Shown: positions 29,602 to 39,301 of the stretch, piece by piece
How positions within the stretch are numbered: the first letter of the stretch is position 1
Layout of the letters: every line of letters starts with the position of its first letter
Source of the DNA: Paenibacillus amylolyticus
Lineage (GTDB): Bacteria > Bacillota > Bacilli > Paenibacillales > Paenibacillaceae
Direction of reading: 5' to 3'
Length of the DNA stretch: 64,000 bases
Assembly (NCBI RefSeq): GCF_029689945.1
Contig: NZ_CP121451.1
Span: 3,348,001 to 3,412,000 of the forward strand
Program-made: the position numbers and the translations under genes
Notes under the pieces: generated by a model
The model's database searches: none
Seen by the model: only the letters and a program-made list of their open reading frames with translations
What the model was told of the DNA's origin: nothing

Positions 29602-29719
29602 CTCAATCCTATGTACTAAGATAATAGAGGATAATATGCTTCACCATTGGCTTCGCCTGTCCATTCCTGTACAATGGATAACAACAAAAACAACGGTAGA
29701 TTAAGGATGGATCAGCACG

Positions 29720-30472
29720 ATGAGAATGATTATATCACCAGCTAAAAAGATGAAGATCGATACCGATCTTATGGCTATCGCGCAGATGCCGCAATTTATA
29801 AACGAGTCAGAGCAGCTATTGAATTTACTTCAAAAGTTATCCTATGAAGAGCTCAAAACGTTATGGAAGTGTAACGATGCAATTGCCGAACAGAACGTGG
29901 AGCGGATTCAGAATATGAATATAAAAGCAAATCTGACACCAGCCATCTATGCCTATGAGGGCATTCAGTATCAATACATGGCTCCCGGTGTTTTTCAACA
30001 TGAGGAACTGGCGTATCTTCAACAGCATTTACGCATATTATCCGGTTTTTATGGCATGTTGCGGCCTTTGGATGGAGTTACCCCTTATCGGTTGGAGATG
30101 CAGGGCAAGCTGCAAGGTCCAGGTTTTAAATCGCTCTACCAATTCTGGGGCAGCAAGTTGGCGGATCAGCTTCAATCTGAAAGCAGTTGTATTCTAAATT
30201 TGGCTTCCAAAGAGTATAGCAAGAACATCACCCCTTTCCTGAAGGAGGAAACCCGGATGATCACTTGCGTGTTCGGACAAATGGTCGATGGGAAGCTTGT
30301 TGAAAAGGCAACCCGAGCCAAGATGGCCAGAGGTGAGATGGTACGATATATGGCAGAACGCAAGATCACAGATGTGGAAGATATCAGAAGTTTTGATCGG
30401 TTAGGTTTTGTTTACTCAGAAGAGAAATCGGATGAGAGCACTTATGTTTTTATATATTCAGAGGGACAGTAG
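29720..30472 (+). CDS. yaaA: YaaA family peroxide-stress protein
   Basis: 250 residues, full length for the family. The N-terminal MIISPAKKMK, SGFYGMLRPLDGVTPYRLEM and KATRAKMARGEMVRYM are YaaA signatures. In E. coli YaaA lowers free iron and limits oxidative DNA damage under peroxide; structural work shows a DNA-binding-like fold. ATG 29720 is preceded by AAGGATGG. It is a single gene with its own terminator. Confidence 0.92.
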   Translation: MRMIISPAKKMKIDTDLMAIAQMPQFINESEQLLNLLQKLSYEELKTLWKCNDAIAEQNVERIQNMNIKANLTPAIYAYEGIQYQYMAPGVFQHEELAYLQQHLRILSGFYGMLRPLDGVTPYRLEMQGKLQGPGFKSLYQFWGSKLADQLQSESSCILNLASKEYSKNITPFLKEETRMITCVFGQMVDGKLVEKATRAKMARGEMVRYMAERKITDVEDIRSFDRLGFVYSEEKSDESTYVFIYSEGQ

Positions 30473-30527
30473 CCTGTTGAAAATGGTTTATATATCTTAG
30501 CCCATATAGGTTAAACATTCGTGAACA

Positions 30528-30559
30528 TGCCATCAACTATTTGATGGCTCTTTTTTTTG
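30528..30559 (+). terminator. Terminator after yaaA
   Basis: GCCATCAA-CTA-TTTGATGGC followed by CTTTTTTTT. Confidence 0.9.
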
Positions 30560-30730
30560 TAAGACTAAGGCAGGCTTATTCGGAATATGTTGGTATCTAC
30601 AGAGGCCTACAGGAAGCGATGCTGAATATCATTGAAACCTAATATGAATTTACAAAGTATATATAAAAGAGGATATAATTAGTTGGTTATAAATGTGTAC
30701 TCGGTTACATCCAAAGAGGGGAGGACGAAT

Positions 30731-30889
30731 ATGCCATTTATTGGGGGAATCATTCTTATCATGATCCTAGCTTTTATTCTATGGGCATTAATGATCCCGC
30801 TATTCAATAAAATAGGTAGTAGAATTCTGAAGAAATATAATAAATTCAAACAAGAGGAGAATGTTGATGAAAAATTCAAAGACGTTTAG
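30731..30889 (+). CDS. Small membrane protein paired with SPFH protein (52 aa)
   Basis: ATG 30731 is preceded by GGGGAGG, so the longer upstream frame is not needed. One long helix (IGGIILIMILAFILWALMIPLF) is followed by a basic, then acidic tail (KKYNKFKQEENVDEKF). Its last 23 bases overlap the start of the SPFH gene, whose ribosome site is inside this one. Tight coupling suggests the two proteins act together in the membrane. Family not recognised. Confidence 0.65.
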   Translation: MPFIGGIILIMILAFILWALMIPLFNKIGSRILKKYNKFKQEENVDEKFKDV

Positions 30890-31730
30890 GCTAGGCGCAA
30901 TCACGGTGGCATTGGTTATTATTGTGGGAGCGTTACTGGTGACCTTCTTTGTCACACGAATTCCTAACGGATATGTTGGGGTTGTCTATTCACCCAATGG
31001 AGGGGTAAAAGATAATACACTGAGTCAAGGGTGGAAACTGGTTGGAGCGTTTGATAAAGTAACGAAATATCCGATCCGAATTCAAACGGTGGAATACAGA
31101 GACATTCAGATTGCAACTTCTGACGGTAAAAACATCACCATCGATTTTGCTTACAACTACCAGGTAGAACCAAGTAAAGTATCTTCTATATTCAATACAT
31201 TTGGGCCAATTAGCATTCAAGAAATAGAGGATACATATCTCAAAACACGTTTCCGTGACGCAGCTCGTAAAGGGATCTCCAAGTTTACAGTGATTGATGT
31301 ATATGGTGAAAAGTCATCCGAAGCTGGAGTGGATGTGCAACAACGTTTCTCTGATGACGTTAAAGAGTTAGGCTTTATTGTATCCAACGTTACTGTGGGT
31401 GTTCCTCAACCCGATGCTAAGACTCAGGAAGCAATTGATAAACGTGTCGAAGCTTCTCAAGAACTGGAACGTAAAACGACTGAACTTGAGATCGCCAAGA
31501 AAGAAGCAGAGCGCAAGCGCGTGGAAGCACAAGGTAATGCAGACAAACTGTTGATCGAAGCAGAAGGTCAGGCTAAAGCCAATAAAGAGCTTCAACAATC
31601 CTTATCGAGTCAACTCGTTGAATATGAAACCATCAAGAAATGGGATGGAGCCCTTCCATATGTAAGTGGGTCCAACACGCCAATGATTCAATTGCCTGCT
31701 TCGACTACAAAAACAGAGCAAGAGAAATAG
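30867..31730 (+). CDS. SPFH/Band 7 (prohibitin-like) membrane protein
   Basis: About 287 residues from ATG 30867, with GAGGAG seven bases upstream. One membrane helix (ALVIIVGALLVTFFV) is followed by the SPFH domain (PNGYVGVVYSPNGG, DGKNITIDFAYNYQVEP, DAARKGISKFTVIDVYGEK) and a charged coiled coil (about 195-250: ELERKTTELEIAKKEAERKRVEAQGNADKLLIEAEGQAKANKELQ). The layout is that of prohibitins rather than flotillins. Such proteins form cage-like membrane assemblies that control protease access or membrane organisation. Confidence 0.88.
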   Translation: MKNSKTFRLGAITVALVIIVGALLVTFFVTRIPNGYVGVVYSPNGGVKDNTLSQGWKLVGAFDKVTKYPIRIQTVEYRDIQIATSDGKNITIDFAYNYQVEPSKVSSIFNTFGPISIQEIEDTYLKTRFRDAARKGISKFTVIDVYGEKSSEAGVDVQQRFSDDVKELGFIVSNVTVGVPQPDAKTQEAIDKRVEASQELERKTTELEIAKKEAERKRVEAQGNADKLLIEAEGQAKANKELQQSLSSQLVEYETIKKWDGALPYVSGSNTPMIQLPASTTKTEQEK

Positions 31731-31751
31731 TAAAATTTTCGAATGATAATG

Positions 31752-31790
31752 AACAAGCCAGTCCATTAGTGGGCTGACTTGTTTATTTTT
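31752..31790 (+). terminator. Terminator after the SPFH gene
   Basis: ACAAGCCAGTCCA pairs with TGGGCTGACTTGT around TTAG, followed by TTATTTTT. Confidence 0.85.
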
Positions 31791-31897
31791 GATTACTTTA
31801 GTTTAAAATTCGGATTCAAAGTAGTACGAACGTGGCTCAGTTAACATGATAGAACCAGGATAGCAATTCCTCCAATATTCAGATGACAACCTTCCTG

Positions 31898-32464
31898 TTA
31901 ACGAACATTAATCCAAGCGGTCCACTGTGTTGGAATGTTAATGGAATAGACCGTACCTACAAATTGTCCGCCTGTTGTATTAGGGGATTCATAAACCCAA
32001 GAATGGGCAAAAGCATCTACGACACGATCACCGTCCAGATCAATAGCTTCAGACCAGTTGTTGGTCATAGTATTGCCGGCGAGTTTGCCGTAGTGACTGC
32101 TGTCATAACCGATCTGGAACGTAATACACTGAATCCATGCCCCACCATGATCATTGGTCGTGGAGAGCGGGTTGTTATTGAAGCCGTAAATTTCTTGACC
32201 GCCATTAGGAGATACAACACCATACACATTAATATGAGAAACTTTTGGAGCAGGTGCAAACAGAACTGGGCCACCCGAATCTTTAGCCTTCTGCGCTTCA
32301 AATTCAGCCTTAGCCGCTTTCACAGCTTCACGGAATTCTTTGGAATTAATAATCTCTTCCTTAGTCAACGGTTTGGCTTGAGTCACATCACCATCTGCAT
32401 AGGCAGCTACATTAAACGAAAGCACTAGAACAAGTATAAGAGCTAAACTAAACATTTTTCTCAT
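31898..32464 (-). CDS. Secreted protein of unknown function (188 aa)
   Basis: The start MRKMFSLALILVLVLSFNVAAYA is a clean signal peptide; ATG 32464 has AAAGGTGG upstream, so the 20 preceding in-frame codons are not used. A short Lys/Glu/Ala-rich helix follows, then a beta-rich region with many Asn, Gly, Thr and Trp (GGAWIQCITFQIGYDSSHYG; AIDLDGDRVVDAFAHSWVYES), suggesting a small extracellular beta-domain. No family recognised. Confidence 0.65.
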   Translation of the reverse strand: MRKMFSLALILVLVLSFNVAAYADGDVTQAKPLTKEEIINSKEFREAVKAAKAEFEAQKAKDSGGPVLFAPAPKVSHINVYGVVSPNGGQEIYGFNNNPLSTTNDHGGAWIQCITFQIGYDSSHYGKLAGNTMTNNWSEAIDLDGDRVVDAFAHSWVYESPNTTGGQFVGTVYSINIPTQWTAWINVR

Positions 32465-33023
32465 AGCAATCAATTCCACCTTTCTTGTTATGGGTATTCT
32501 TTTATAAAATATGGATAACGACAAATAGACCTGCTTGCAGATAAAGCCCCTTGCCCTCCTTTCTTATGAAAATGGTGGAACGCTACAGGCTAGAAAACTC
32601 TATGAAGTAGGAATGTATATGTAAAATGAATGCCTGCCAATGATTATGTGTTGCAGACAAAATGGTTAACTCATTTTTAAAGTATTGATATCTTAGTTAT
32701 GGTAGGCCCTGATACTTATGGTGAAAATATAAGATTTCAAAATAAGTATTTAAATTGAAATATATTCCATATATATAAACATATAGTACATCTAATTATC
32801 AATTCAAGTCAAGTTTGTTTATTAACACCATGAATAGTTAAAGTCTGTTGTTCGTCGCAGTAACATGTACAACCTACATAGGAATCGTATGGGACTGAAG
32901 GACGGAAATTAATCATTCTTAGCGTGAATTCATGCAGTGAAATCAGGAGATTAGCCGGATGTCATTGCCATTAAACTTCTGCTAACATAGTCTTATCATA
33001 TTTCGGATGAGCGGTGAAAATGG
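32465..33023. other. Long AT-rich intergenic region
   Basis: About 560 bases with no supported open frame. It separates the secreted protein (leftward) from the toxin gene (rightward) and must hold both promoters. AT-rich runs fit an island boundary next to the toxin module. No repeat of the dispersed family is present. Confidence 0.5.
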
Positions 33024-34235
33024 ATGAGTACCATTAAAGTTACCCCGGAACAGTTACACCACGTATCGAATCAAGTAGATCAGGCGAGACATCAATTGGA
33101 GTATATACGGGAGGATCTCTCAAGACAGATCATATTCCTTCAGCAGATGTGGCTGGGTGTGACGCAGGAGCGATTCTACTATGAATTTGAGCAGTCGCGC
33201 CCTTTATTGCAGAAGGCGCTGGAGAGTATGGTGGGCATCTCCAAGGAACTCAAGGATATCGCCATGCGGTTTGAGAATGCTGATGCTCAGAAGGTGAGTC
33301 TGGGTAATGCCGTTGGCGCTGTGACGATGATGGAGACCTCGAGATATTATGCCGGTTCGGATGATAAGGGCTATGGGATGGCACAAGTCAATGTTTTTGG
33401 GACGTGGATGTCGATGCCTGTCAACGAGAATGGAGTTACGGATCAGTCTGCGCTCCAAGCTTATGAGAGAGATCAGGGGCATTTGGATATTAATCGAATG
33501 CAAGCTGTAACTGCTGAACCGTCAGGGGAAGATATTTTTACGATGCAGATCAATGCCTTTGAAATGGGAATTGATCCGTACACAGGCGAGCCTGTATCCG
33601 ATAAATATGCTCAGATGATGTTGACTTCTCTAAAGTTCAGTCAGCTATTTATGGCATTTCAGATGGTTCGCGGGAGTATGCCGAGCGGCAAAGGTCCGTT
33701 TCGCGTGCCTTCTTCTCATCCAGCTGTGGCGAAGATTAAAAAGAATTTGGAAGCGGCTGAAGTGAGGAAAGCGAGTAAAATTAAGGGAATGGGTAAAGAG
33801 ACATACACTGGAGGCAGGAATCACAAAGAGTTGGATGATTTAGCTCGAGATCCTTCAGGTGGTGATAAAATAGAACCCAAAAATATAAATGAAAGAGATG
33901 TTGGATTACAATTAGAAGCAAGAGGTGATTTAGGAAGAATAATACGTGATCCACAAGCAGATAAGGGCGCAGAGTTCATTGATACCACTACGGGCATAAA
34001 GTGGGACGTGAAGAGTTTTGAATCATATCCAAGTGGTAGGAACGGAATACCGATAACCAATCCTAAAAAGGGTGCTTTTACTATCCAAAATGGTATGCAA
34101 AAAATACATGAAGAATTTGCTAAGGGGCATGACGTAATTATTGATACGAAAAAAATGGTGCCAGAGCATATTGAACAACTGAAGAAAGCAATTGATAAAG
34201 AAGGAATAGCAGATAGAATATTATGGTTCCCCTAA
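33024..34235 (+). CDS. WXG100-type polymorphic toxin with C-terminal nuclease-like domain
   Basis: 403 residues. The first 95 form a WXG100 helical hairpin (TPEQLHHVSNQVDQARHQL...QMWLGVTQERFYYEFE), the export signal of type VII secretion. A variable middle (about 100-245) leads to a polar C-terminal domain. Around residues 313-335 it reads GAEFIDTTTGIKWDVKSF, an acidic-x-Lys arrangement like PD-(D/E)XK or CdiA-type nuclease toxins. From about 33755 the sequence turns clearly AT-rich, so the tip looks exchanged. ATG 33024 opens with MSTIKVTPEQL. The next gene encodes the likely immunity protein. No secretion genes lie in the window. Confidence 0.8.
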   Translation: MSTIKVTPEQLHHVSNQVDQARHQLEYIREDLSRQIIFLQQMWLGVTQERFYYEFEQSRPLLQKALESMVGISKELKDIAMRFENADAQKVSLGNAVGAVTMMETSRYYAGSDDKGYGMAQVNVFGTWMSMPVNENGVTDQSALQAYERDQGHLDINRMQAVTAEPSGEDIFTMQINAFEMGIDPYTGEPVSDKYAQMMLTSLKFSQLFMAFQMVRGSMPSGKGPFRVPSSHPAVAKIKKNLEAAEVRKASKIKGMGKETYTGGRNHKELDDLARDPSGGDKIEPKNINERDVGLQLEARGDLGRIIRDPQADKGAEFIDTTTGIKWDVKSFESYPSGRNGIPITNPKKGAFTIQNGMQKIHEEFAKGHDVIIDTKKMVPEHIEQLKKAIDKEGIADRILWFP

Positions 34236-34251
34236 AGGAGTGGAAGGAAAA

Positions 34252-34850
34252 ATGGAAGAAAAAGATATTATCAATATGTTTGATTTGCATAAAAAGTGGG
34301 TTGAGACAATTGGTGATGAAGGTGAGCAGTTAAAGTTAGATGAAGTTGATTTAAGAGTTTTTGACTTATCTGATGTATTGCTTGAACAATCCTATTTAAT
34401 AGATTGCACTTTTGATGATCTTAAACTGGAAAATATTGATTTTCATTCATCATTATTAGCCTCATCAACTTTTATTAATGCATCTTTAAATAAATGTGAT
34501 TTTTATAAATCAGATCTCAGGTATACGGATTTTTCCAACTGCATCATTAAAAATAGTAGATTTAGTAAAGGTGATTGTTGGGAAGCAGTATTTAATAACG
34601 CATGTTTAGTTGATTGTAATCTGATTAATGTATCTTTCCATTTAACCGATTTTAGAAATGCAAGACTAGAAAATATAGATATAAGTGTATCGACATTTAA
34701 AGATACGTTGTTAAATGGAGTAACACTAAAGGGTATTAAAGGGATAGAAGAAGCTTTTTTCAGAGTATAAATATTGGCACACCGGAAAAACCATTGCTGT
34801 TAGAAAAAGAAGAAGCTAGGAGATGGTTTTTAGAAAAATGTGAATCTTAA
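34252..34850 (+). CDS. Pentapeptide-repeat immunity protein (frameshift near 34757)
   Basis: A region of A(D/N)LXX-type repeats (DLRVFDLSDVLLEQSYLIDCTF; DLRYTDFSNCIIKNSRFSKGD) predicts a right-handed beta-helix. Read as given the frame stops at 34770 after GIEEAFFRV. One more T in the TTTTTT near 34757 gives AFFQSINIGTPEKPLLLEKEEARRWFLEKCES, a normal family ending at 34850. The gene starts 16 bases after the toxin stop and shares its low GC. Pentapeptide proteins can mimic DNA, which fits neutralising a nuclease; that link is inference. Confidence 0.78.
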
Positions 34851-35176
34851 ATATTTATTTCATTACATTAAACAGGTTGATCTTAGTTAGGTACCACGAT
34901 GATTGACCTGTTTGTCATATCTTCGTTTTCCGGTCATGTTGTAGATACAAAGAAGGGGGATGTTGCAACTATTCTTCAAAATAAATTGCCCCTGGCAATT
35001 CAGCGCAAAGATGCTGTTGTATTTATAGGATAGATAGGTTATCTCATTTTCGAGTAGGGCTTAGACGTAAGAGCTTAACGAAGAATTTTGGTATTAATAT
35101 ATACTTAGCGTATTTTCCGCTAAATTTCTATCTCACCTCCTCTCTTGATGTACAATCTTCCTGAGGTGACCTTACC
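34851..35176. other. Intergenic region with a possible gene remnant
   Basis: An AACAGGT/ACCTGTT inverted repeat (34870-34915) may end the toxin operon. A short frame from ATG 34900 reads VDTKKGDVATILQNKLPLAIQRKDAVVFIG and stops at 35031; it looks like the tail of a lost gene rather than a real one. Confidence 0.35.
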
Positions 35177-35458
35177 ATGAAGGATAATATGTCAAACCTG
35201 ATCGAAGATTTGTTTCACGGGAACCTGCGGTTGGACGAGTCGATTCATCCTGAGCAAGAAGAGTATCAGGAGATCAATCGCCAGATATCGGACCTGATGC
35301 AGGACTACAAAACACAGCTTACCGAGAACGAATACGATGCCTTGGAACAACTAGTAGACTTAATCGGACAATCCACGTCCATGTATGTGGAAGCGGCGTT
35401 TGAGCAAGGTTTTCGCACAGGCGGTAAACTGATGATTGAGGTTTTAGCCAAACCGTGA
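35177..35458 (+). CDS. Small acidic helical protein (93 aa), DUF6809-like
   Basis: ATG 35177 has GAGGTGA seven bases upstream. The protein is soluble, acidic and predicted all-helical (NLIEDLFHGNLRLDE; EYQEINRQISDLMQDYKTQLTENEYDALEQLVDL; YVEAAFEQGFRTGGKLMIEVL). The FxxGFRxGxxLmiE ending is the hallmark of a small family found in Firmicutes and their mobile elements, which I recall as DUF6809. No function is known to me. Confidence 0.7.
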   Translation: MKDNMSNLIEDLFHGNLRLDESIHPEQEEYQEINRQISDLMQDYKTQLTENEYDALEQLVDLIGQSTSMYVEAAFEQGFRTGGKLMIEVLAKP

Positions 35459-35502
35459 GTATCTACCTACTTCATAAGCCAGCGAAAGACAATACAAAGT
35501 AA

Positions 35503-35556
35503 TCAAAAATCCCCTTCTCCATTACCGCCGATTAGGCTGGTATGGGGGAGGGGACT
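35503..35556 (-). terminator. Terminator of the pectate lyase gene
   Basis: On the minus strand CCCCTCCCCCATACC pairs with GGTAATGGAGAAGGGG around a GC-rich loop, followed by ATTTTTGATT. It may also slow the rightward transcript. Confidence 0.8.
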
Positions 35557-35596
35557 TTGCATTTAAATTATTCTTTTTATCTCACTAACCAACTAC

Positions 35597-36956
35597 TTAT
35601 CTCGCACCAATATTAGTACCCGATGGCGTACCTGACCCAACTAAATCACTGCCGTTCGCAAGCTTCAGGAAGTTACCCATGACAGGCGTTCCGTCCGCGC
35701 TGCGTGTTACCGAAGGCACGAGGGAGACAAAATCGGCTGCGCTGGCGAGCAGGCCTTTGGCGTTCTCGCTTTTTTGTTTTTCCACCAGACGTTGGTGCTG
35801 CTGACATCGGTTCCGCTTGTTTTGTCACTGGCGCCGCCTTTGAAGGACAGGTTGTTGGTGAAGATGTGGGTGCCTACATCAAAGGCAAAGTTGCTTTGCC
35901 CATTGTTCCAGGAGGTGTTGTTTTTCATCTGGATCGAACCCGGATTGCTGTTGTAGGTGAAGCCGTGCTTTTTGTTATTAAACGCAATGTTATTCTCCAC
36001 AATATGATTCACCGCAATCTTCTCGCCGCCGAGCTTGAAGCCGTTACCATCGCTGTTGGAGGTAGAGGTGCCGTCTGATGTTGCACCGTTACCGTAGGCG
36101 ATGCTGTTGCGAATCGTAACGACGCCGATGGCGCCTGTGTCCGTTTTGCTATAGAGATCCCAGCCATCGTCCACGTTATAGGCCGCAATACAACCGTCGA
36201 AAACGTTGCCCGGGCCAACGGTCAGTTTAGCTGCAAAGCCGTCTGCATCCTCGCCGTCATCCGGGTCATAGTTGTTGTGGGAGTAGGAACGGATCACTTC
36301 GTTATATGAAGGCCATTCACTCTTGGCGGCTGTGGAGGCATAACGTCCCATTTGAATGCCCGTATCCCGGTTGTGATGGGCTTCGATCTGCTCCAGGCGG
36401 TTGTAGCTGCCTCCGATGAAGATGCCGTTATCGCCCGCACCCTTCACCTCAAGACCTTTGACGAACCAGTAGTCTCCGAACATTTGCAGTCCGCGATTGG
36501 TAGAAGCGAAGGTTTGAGCGGAGAAATCAAATACCGGTTTTTCCGATCCATACGCCACCAGATTTTTGCGTTGTCCGGATGTGCCGCTGTTGCCTCGTTC
36601 AATGGTAATGGTCTGGGAGAAACTGTAGGTTCCGCCGCGCAGATAGATTGTTTTACCCGGTGCGATCTGGGTCAGAGCGTTAGCTAGTGACGTTGGGCTG
36701 TTGATAGTTCCTGGATTGCTGGCAGAGCCGCCAGGAGATACATACAGATCCCCAGCAGCAAGTGTGATATTCGAAGTCGCCACTGATTCAGAGGGATTTT
36801 GCAAGCTGCTCTCAATCAGTTCCTCAGCTCCAACCGACCCACCACCAATCAGTAAAGAGGGAACGCGGCGCTCAGACAGATCTGGGCCATTTTCGATTTC
36901 AGTGAACGTTCGGATCGGGCAGATGCATGAGTGGATGTGGATGGGAATAATTTCAT
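35597..36956 (-). CDS. Secreted pectate lyase-like protein, family 9 beta-helix (two frameshifts)
   Basis: Joined length 453 residues. The proper start is ATG 36956 behind AAGGAGG, giving MKLFPSTSTHASARSERSLK and a signal-like ICLSAAFPLLLIGGGSVGAEE once one T is added to the TTT near 36866. The body is a right-handed parallel beta-helix: LYVSPGGSASNPGTINSPTS, YLRGGTYSFSQTITI, GDNGIFIGGSYNRLEQIEAHHNRDTGIQMGR, DDGEDADGFAAK (calcium-type Asp cluster), NGFKLGG. A second shift in the A-run near 35778 leads to ENAKGLLASAADFVSLVPS and the true end. PL9 enzymes cleave polygalacturonate by beta-elimination, which fits a plant-associated host. Confidence 0.87.
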
Positions 36957-37112
36957 TACGCAAGCCTCCTTGGTTAATTGGAAACAGAATGAAGAGCATG
37001 TGGTAGACGAGTACCAGACCGCTATAAAAATGAAATAAATCAGTCCGGCTGGTCAGGTACAATTTTCAGGACACAGGTTTATGGTAAATGTTGTAAGTGT
37101 TATCATCAATAA

Positions 37113-37128
37113 TCATCTGATCAGATGA
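37113..37128. promoter_or_regulatory. Perfect 16-bp palindrome upstream of the pectate lyase gene
   Basis: TCATCTGATCAGATGA is fully self-complementary and lies about 157 bp before the pectate lyase start. It has the look of a repressor operator. The regulator is unknown. The rest of 36957-37375 shows no gene. Confidence 0.5.
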
Positions 37129-37375
37129 AGTTACATGCAGGCAGGTCGGGCCTGGAAGCTTCCAATACCTGTGATATCACGTGAATTATGTAATCTTTCC
37201 ATTGGGTGATAGTTCTCATTTAACGAAGAATCAACTGAAATGAACGTAACGAAACACGCTTTTCCATCCTCAGAGCATCCGTTTTACCTTTGATCCACTC
37301 CTATGAACTTCATATAATTTAAAATAAATAACAACATATATCCTAAGTGAAGATTACACCCAAGTTAAATATGAA

Positions 37376-37421
37376 AAAGCCCTGATCGCAGTTGCTACTG
37401 GCAACTTGACGATCAGGGCTA
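37376..37421 (-). terminator. Terminator of the catalase gene
   Basis: On the minus strand AGCCCTGATCG pairs with CGATCAGGGCT, with an inner GTTGCC/GGCAAC-like stem, followed by TTTTTC. Confidence 0.85.
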
Positions 37422-37527
37422 TGTTTAATTCAGAATGTAATTTGCTTACTCGAAATACTCACTCCAAATATTTACACACATGCTTTAACCGTGTCAGACT
37501 TATCAGTCTAAACGCGGTTCAGCTACT

Positions 37528-39120
37528 TTAATATCCGTCCGTCTCACGACTGCGCTTCTTCGCTTGCTCGACACTTGGTTCATGTTTCGGCTGGACAGTC
37601 GCACTATCATCGGTTGGCACTGACGCCAGTCCTTCCGCTACACGACGACCGTAATCGGCATCCGCTTGGGTAAAATGAGAGATCATGCGCTCCCGGATAT
37701 CTGGTTTGCATTGGGCCAGAGCATCGACCATGTTGCTGATCAGCTCATCCCGCTCCCAATCCTCGAACGCACGGTACGTATCACCTGCTTGTCCAAAGTC
37801 ATTGGTACGCTCAATCTTCTCACGGACAAGTCGACCTTCCACCAGTGGTTCATGTTCCTTGCCACGTGGAGCTGCTTCCTTTAGTCCACCGAGAGAGGAG
37901 GGCTCATAGTTCACATGCGGGTTCTGACCCGGTGCACGATCCACCTGATATTGCATCTGCCCGCCGCTCTGATTGGTCGCAACCCGGTTCTTCGGCGCAT
38001 TCACAGGCAGTTGCAGATAGTTTGCACCCACACGGTGACGCTGGGTATCCGAATAGGAGAAGGTGCGTCCTTGCAGCAACTTGTCATCCGAGAAATCGAG
38101 ACCATCCACCAATACACCTGTGCCAAATGCCGCTTGTTCCACTTCAGTGAAATAGTCCTCGGGATTGCGGTTCAACGTCATTTTGCCTACAGGGAGAAAT
38201 GGAAACTGATCCTGTGGCCACAGCTTGGTCGGGTCTAATGGGTCAAAATCCAGCTCCGGATGCTCGCCATCCTCCATCACCTGAACGCACAGTTCCCATT
38301 CGGGATAGTCCCCTTGTTCAATGGCATGATACAGATCCAGCGTGGCATGATTGAAATTCTGCCCTTGAATCTCGTTTGCATCTTTTTGCAGCAGGTTGCG
38401 AATGCCTTGATTGAGCGGTTCCCAGTGGTATTTGATGAGCACGCCTTTGCCGTCCTGGTTCACCCATTTGTATGTATTCACGCCTGATCCTTGCATTTGG
38501 CGATAGTTGGCCGGAATACCCCAAGGGGAGAACAGGAACGTCACCATATGGGTCGCTTCAGGACTTAGCGAGACAAAATCGAAGAACCGCTCCATATCCT
38601 GTGCATTGGTCAACGGATCTGGCTTGAAGGCATGTACCATATCCGGGAATTTGAGCGGGTCGCGAATGAAGAAGATCTTCAGGTTGTTACCGACCAGATC
38701 CCAGTTGCCATCTTCGGTATAGAATTTCACCGCAAAGCCGCGCGGGTCACGCAGCGTCTCGGGAGAATGCCCACCATGAATAACCGTTGAGAATCGAACG
38801 AATACGGGGGTTTCTTTTCCTTTTTCCTGAAACAGACGTGCACGTGTGTACTTCGATACCGGCTCATCTCCAGCCGTTCCATACGCTTCAAATACGCCAT
38901 GAGCGCCAGCGCCGCGGGCATGAACCACTCGTTCCGGAATACGTTCACGGTCGAAGTGAGTGATCTTTTCAAGAAAATGATAGTTCTCCAGCGTGGTCGG
39001 CCCACGGCTGCCTACAGTTCGTACGTTCTGATTGTCTGTGATGGGGTGACCCTGTCTGTCGGTTAAGGTGTCTGCCTCTGTGTCTGAGGAATGCTCAGAT
39101 TGTGAAGAATGATGATCCAT
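37528..39120 (-). CDS. katA: Haem catalase (monofunctional)
   Basis: 530 residues, a small-subunit catalase with a Ser/His-rich N-terminal tail. [19 protein letters not shown] has the distal-side catalytic His, [38 protein letters not shown] is the NADPH/haem region with the catalytic Asn, and [23 protein letters not shown] contains the proximal Tyr ligand. It dismutates hydrogen peroxide in the cytosol. ATG 39120 follows AAGGAAAGG. It stands alone and ends in a strong terminator. The gene symbol marks the enzyme type, not strict orthology. Confidence 0.93.
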   Translation of the reverse strand: MDHHSSQSEHSSDTEADTLTDRQGHPITDNQNVRTVGSRGPTTLENYHFLEKITHFDRERIPERVVHARGAGAHGVFEAYGTAGDEPVSKYTRARLFQEKGKETPVFVRFSTVIHGGHSPETLRDPRGFAVKFYTEDGNWDLVGNNLKIFFIRDPLKFPDMVHAFKPDPLTNAQDMERFFDFVSLSPEATHMVTFLFSPWGIPANYRQMQGSGVNTYKWVNQDGKGVLIKYHWEPLNQGIRNLLQKDANEIQGQNFNHATLDLYHAIEQGDYPEWELCVQVMEDGEHPELDFDPLDPTKLWPQDQFPFLPVGKMTLNRNPEDYFTEVEQAAFGTGVLVDGLDFSDDKLLQGRTFSYSDTQRHRVGANYLQLPVNAPKNRVATNQSGGQMQYQVDRAPGQNPHVNYEPSSLGGLKEAAPRGKEHEPLVEGRLVREKIERTNDFGQAGDTYRAFEDWERDELISNMVDALAQCKPDIRERMISHFTQADADYGRRVAEGLASVPTDDSATVQPKHEPSVEQAKKRSRETDGY

Positions 39121-39301
39121 GGAGCACCGCCTTTCCTTATAGTGGATTCCTGTATATATTTTCCCTGAAAATGGGTTCTATACATTAGACCTCGCAAATC
39201 ACCTAGTAAAAAAGCTTGTCATCAGCATTACTGCGTGAGATAATTAACTTTTGCCCTGCGGCCTTTTTTGAACGGAAAATGAAAGAGGACCGCGTCTAAG
39301 A

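Noticed and set aside
39121..39301. LexA box before the DinG-like helicase
   Set aside because: No GAAC-N4-GTTC in the upstream region, so SOS control is not claimed.
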